Positions 61,312-64,000 of a DNA stretch of 64,000 nucleotides are shown piece after piece; position 1 is the stretch's first letter; each line of letters starts with the position of its first letter. Both the position numbers and the translations under genes were made by a program. Source of the DNA: Acinetobacter bereziniae LMG 1003 = CIP 70.12 (GTDB lineage Bacteria; Pseudomonadota; Gammaproteobacteria; Pseudomonadales; Moraxellaceae). The stretch is taken from assembly GCF_000368925.1 (NCBI RefSeq), contig NZ_KB849756.1, positions 1,317,515 through 1,381,514 on the forward strand, read 5' to 3'. The notes under the pieces are model-generated. The model ran no database searches. It was given only the letters and a program-made list of their open reading frames with translations, and was not told the origin of the DNA.

Positions 61312-61767
61312 TTACTTAATTTTTAAAATAACAGTGACCCGTCTATTTTTTGCTTTACCTTCCGCAGTTTTATTATCTGCGATAGGCTTTGTTGGACCCA
61401 AACCAAGAGTAATCAATTGATCAGGATTAACCTTATATTCACTCACTAAATAATCTTTGACGATATTTGCACGTGTCAATGAGACTTTATTATTGGCAGC
61501 CAATGAGCCTGAACTGTCTGTATGTCCTTCGATATTAAGCACAAAATTTTTATTGGTTTGCAATAACTGTGCAGCAACTGATAAAGCTGGGCGATATTGC
61601 GGATCGATTTCAGTCGATTTCGGCTGAAAATATATAGAAAGCCCATGTTTCAAAGACTTTACTTCGTTTGGATATTGTTTTTGGATGGAAACAGTATTGC
61701 TATTTATGGGCGTAGACGTGCAAGCAATTAAACTCAACAACATCAATCCTAGAATCACGTATTTCAT
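61312..61767 (-). CDS. OmpA-domain lipoprotein
   Basis: A lipoprotein of about 151 residues. The ATG at 61765-61767 gives a signal with lipobox L-I-A-C (MKYVILGLMLLSLIAC), so it is preferred over the ATG at 61836. The rest is one OmpA-like peptidoglycan-binding domain, with N-I-E-G-H-T-D-S-S-G and N-R-R-V-T-V. It probably tethers the outer membrane to the cell wall. The gene is just downstream of ompA on the same strand but behind a strong terminator. Confidence 0.85.
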   Translation of the reverse strand: MKYVILGLMLLSLIACTSTPINSNTVSIQKQYPNEVKSLKHGLSIYFQPKSTEIDPQYRPALSVAAQLLQTNKNFVLNIEGHTDSSGSLAANNKVSLTRANIVKDYLVSEYKVNPDQLITLGLGPTKPIADNKTAEGKAKNRRVTVILKIK

Positions 61768-61843
61768 GACTAACCTATAATTATTGATTTTTGCTTCAGT
61801 TTTATTTAGATATTGATCAATTATATGTATTTCCAATAAAAAA

Positions 61844-61868
61844 GCGACTCAATTGAGTCGCCTTTTTT
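61844..61868 (-). terminator. ompA terminator
   Basis: An 18-bp perfect palindrome GCGACTCAATTGAGTCGC (61844-61861) between As and Ts; works in both directions. It lies about 20 bp past the ompA stop. Confidence 0.9.
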
Positions 61869-61883
61869 TAACTAAATAATTAA

Positions 61884-62915
61884 TTATTTAGTTACAGTAC
61901 GGCTACCAGTGATCGTCGCGAATACACGACGGTTCATAGCACGACCTTCTTTAGTTTTGTTGTCAGCAATCGGTTGATCCCAAGCGAAACCTTGAGTAGA
62001 CAAACGAGATGCATCAATGTTGTACTCGCTTACAAGCGCTGATTTAACAGAGTTAGCACGAGCTAAAGATAAACGTTCGTTTAACTTACGTGGACCAGTG
62101 TTATCTGTGTGACCTTCAATACGAGCAGTCGCATTCGGGAATGTATTCAACGCATCAGCTACTTTAGCAACTTCTGGTTTATACTGATCTTTGATGTTTG
62201 ATTTGTTTGTATCAAAGAACACACGAAGTTCCATGTTCAAATCTTCAGTAAGAACTTGTGGAGCTGGTTCTACTGGAGTTGGAGCAACTGGAACCACTGG
62301 AGCAACTTCTACTACAGGAGCAGCAGGTTTCAAGTGACCACCAAGAACTACGTTAAGACCTGCAAGAGCAGTATAGTTCCAGAATTTTTCGTCAAAGTTA
62401 TAAGTACCACGAGCTTCAGTACGAAGAGATAAAGCATCGTTTAAGCGCCAGAAAGCACCAACACCCGCGTTACCTAAAGTACCTTCTTCGTTGTTGTGGT
62501 AAGACATGTCATCAAGTTTGTACTTGTAATGACCAGCACCTAACAATACGTATGGCTTGATTTTGCTGTCATAGTTTTTAGTGATCAAATCAGAAGTAGC
62601 ATAGAAGTTACCGTTGATTTGAGTTTGCTTGTATTCAGAACCAGCAACGCCAGTACCGTCAAGATCACCTTTAACTTGGTTATATTCAGCTTCGAAACCT
62701 AACCATGGAGTAAGTTCAACACCAAGTGCAGCACCAACGAATAAATCGTCTTGTAACTCAGGACCGTTAGTTAACTCGCCTTTGTCACCACCGTTGTTGT
62801 GTTGAGAGTCTTGGAAAGTGTAACCAAGCATTAATGGTGTAACAGTTACACCAGCATTAGCAGCAGCGAGTGGAGCAGCAACAAGCATAGCAAGTGCGAT
62901 ACGACTCAATTTCAT
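61884..62915 (-). CDS. ompA: Outer membrane protein OmpA
   Basis: A 343-residue OmpA, the major barrel porin of Acinetobacter. The ATG at 62913-62915 follows GGAGGATATCC and starts the signal peptide MKLSRIALAMLVAAPLAAANA. The eight-stranded barrel with long loops spans about residues 22-200, followed by a Pro/Val/Ala-rich hinge (about 213-230) and the peptidoglycan-binding domain R-I-E-G-H-T-D-N-T-G...R-A-M-N-R-R-V. It is known in A. baumannii for adhesion, serum resistance and slow drug permeation. Strong codon bias agrees with high expression. Confidence 0.97.
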   Translation of the reverse strand: MKLSRIALAMLVAAPLAAANAGVTVTPLMLGYTFQDSQHNNGGDKGELTNGPELQDDLFVGAALGVELTPWLGFEAEYNQVKGDLDGTGVAGSEYKQTQINGNFYATSDLITKNYDSKIKPYVLLGAGHYKYKLDDMSYHNNEEGTLGNAGVGAFWRLNDALSLRTEARGTYNFDEKFWNYTALAGLNVVLGGHLKPAAPVVEVAPVVPVAPTPVEPAPQVLTEDLNMELRVFFDTNKSNIKDQYKPEVAKVADALNTFPNATARIEGHTDNTGPRKLNERLSLARANSVKSALVSEYNIDASRLSTQGFAWDQPIADNKTKEGRAMNRRVFATITGSRTVTK

Positions 62916-63024
62916 GGATATCCTCCAGAGATAACAATTGTTGTTCAAGCCTAGCCTAAAATTTATTGGCTACCCTGAGATAAATTTTAATACCCCAGTA
63001 TTATTTTTAAGCTACTCACGTTGA

Positions 63025-63053
63025 ATCATACAAACACTTGAGGCTTTTTCCAA
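63025..63053 (-). promoter_or_regulatory. Candidate ompA promoter with overlapping palindrome
   Basis: Minus strand: -35 TTGGAA (63048-63053), 17-bp spacer, -10 TATGAT (63025-63030). It gives a leader of about 100 nt. An imperfect palindrome (CACTTG...CAAGTG, 63034-63056) covers the spacer and -35 and may be an operator. Confidence 0.55.
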
Positions 63054-63291
63054 GTGCTTGATAACTTTAATCAAGTAAATTATTGACAAAATTACTTACA
63101 ATTTCCGTTGTAATTCGGTAACTTTCTACTCAATTTTTTTTCGTGAATCGCTTATCTTTTTACTACCTGTATTTTAGCAGTAAAAGAAAGTGATAGTAAT
63201 AAATATTTTACTACAAAAGCGTTTCAATAAGATTTAATAGACAAGTCATTATTTTTCAAATAAAAAACAATACTTAACAGAAGATTAAAAC

Positions 63292-63822
63292 ATGTATTTT
63301 TATTGTAAAGAACAAGGTTTTTCTTTGTTTGAGCTTATAAGCATAATTGTTATCGTTGCAATAATTTGCCTAATCAGTTTGCCTTTTTATCATGATTGGA
63401 TGCAAAAGCAAGAATTTCGATCGATTCATCCCATGATTCAACAGCATGTTTCTTATGCAAGAAGTCAGGCATTGGCACGACGAACAACGGTTGTCATATG
63501 TTCGTCGGAAAGCTTGATCCAATGTGAAAAAAACACGTGGCATAAAGGCATAATTATTTTTACAGATCGTAATAAAAATAAGCAGATTGACGATGGCGAG
63601 CTCATACTCCTTAAAACTGAAAAAAATATTAAATATGGAACCTTGACTTGGATTGGGAGTGCCAGTAGCCGTGATGTCTTGACCCTTCAAGGTGATACCG
63701 GACTACCACGTGGTTCACCAGGCAGTTTTTACTATTGTGGGCATCATGATACTGACAACAATACCCGCTATAAAATCGGACGAATGGCGACTTTAAATAA
63801 GGAGCCTACTGAAAAATGTTAA
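63292..63822 (+). CDS. FimT/GspH-family type IV pseudopilin
   Basis: A 176-residue minor-pilin-like protein. The type III prepilin signal is seen as E-Q-G followed by F-S-L-F-E-L (cleavage after Gly9, Glu at +5), then the hydrophobic helix IISIIVIVAIICLISLPF. The C-terminal domain is GspH-like (GIIIFTDRNKNKQIDDGELI, calcium-like loop). Cysteines in VVICSSESLIQC and YYCG may pair. Lone FimT-type genes occur in natural-transformation systems of Acinetobacter and relatives, where the protein binds DNA; the other minor pilins are not next to it. Confidence 0.85.
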   Translation: MYFYCKEQGFSLFELISIIVIVAIICLISLPFYHDWMQKQEFRSIHPMIQQHVSYARSQALARRTTVVICSSESLIQCEKNTWHKGIIIFTDRNKNKQIDDGELILLKTEKNIKYGTLTWIGSASSRDVLTLQGDTGLPRGSPGSFYYCGHHDTDNNTRYKIGRMATLNKEPTEKC

Positions 63823-63938
63823 AAACTGTTCTCTAGCGTCTACATATATTGCATATTCAGCATTTATTCTTGTGCTGTTTTTTATATACTGCTTAAGTTT
63901 TGGATATATTTAACAAGAATCATGTGGAGATCAGAACA

Positions 63939-64000
63939 ATGACTGACATCGTAATTGTCAATGGTGCACGTACTGCAATGGGCGGTTTTCAAGGTAGCCT
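63939..64000 (+). CDS. Acetyl-CoA acetyltransferase (thiolase), 5' end only
   Basis: The first 20 codons of a thiolase: MTDIVIVNGARTAMGGFQGS, which is the standard thiolase opening with the R-T-A-M-G-G-F motif. GGAGATCAGAACA precedes the ATG. The gene continues past the window edge, so degradative or biosynthetic type cannot be told. Confidence 0.85.
   Translation, partial: MTDIVIVNGARTAMGGFQGS

Noticed and set aside
1..64000. CRISPR arrays, tRNA or rRNA genes
   Set aside because: No regularly spaced repeats, no CCA-ended cloverleaf and no rRNA sequence were recognised by reading; a tRNA scan would settle it.

Overview
The window comes from a low-GC gammaproteobacterium and almost certainly from Acinetobacter (Moraxellaceae). 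The support is the 343-residue OmpA with a GGAGG ribosome site, the rplM-rpsI followed by sspA-sspB order, a pdxA-rsmA-apaH cluster without surA in front, an E. coli-YncD-like PQQ receptor next to an OprB porin, and the AT-rich spacers. Assignments rest on reading the proteins and motifs directly. No database search was possible.

Layout. 1-6.6 kb: a cut-off nucleoside deaminase, small housekeeping or unknown genes (PhnA-like, DUF488, AHSA1-like, rraB), a pair of tail-anchored proteins with L7/L12-like motifs, a membrane metallophosphoesterase and a lipoprotein phospholipase D/cardiolipin synthase. 6.8-11.4 kb: an acyltransferase, hflX followed by an lrgAB-type pair, and two DUF2147 secreted paralogs. 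11.7-14.3 kb is the clearest accessory island: a glycosyltransferase-like TupA/ATP-grasp gene cut off by an IS4-family fragment, a DUF3800 gene preceded by a promoter - structured RNA - intrinsic terminator unit, and a small ORF that has lost its start. 14.4-21.7 kb is core: apaH, rsmA, pdxA, rplM-rpsI, sspA-sspB.

22-29.9 kb holds a three-gene operon of a putative HTH protein, an MglA-like small GTPase and a Roadblock/LC7 protein, facing a membrane diguanylate cyclase. It is followed by a DUF1003 gene flanked by two copies of a roughly 220-nt, probably structured repeat, two paralogous unknown genes, and several very small genes. 30-43.6 kb: acnD, ygfZ, duplicated membrane proteins, two TPM-domain paralogs around a PQQ-type sugar dehydrogenase, a low-molecular-weight phosphatase-like gene, a DKNYY protein, dsbC and a Sel1-repeat protein. 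43.6-49.2 kb: an AEC transporter, an old yellow enzyme, and the pqqU-oprB pair. 49.6-64 kb is mostly core: mutM-ppiC, lipoproteins, mscL, typA, xanP, rsmC-lysP, rtcB with a short leader ORF and competing hairpins upstream, a C39-like protein without its cysteine, two OmpA-domain proteins, a lone FimT/GspH pseudopilin and the start of a thiolase.

The most promising undescribed items are the RNA-plus-DUF3800 locus (12882-13766), the duplicated RNA-like element around DUF1003 (25157-25378 and 26421-26636), the conservon-like GTPase operon beside a GGDEF gene (22089-24929), and the leader/attenuator-like region upstream of rtcB (59128-59344).
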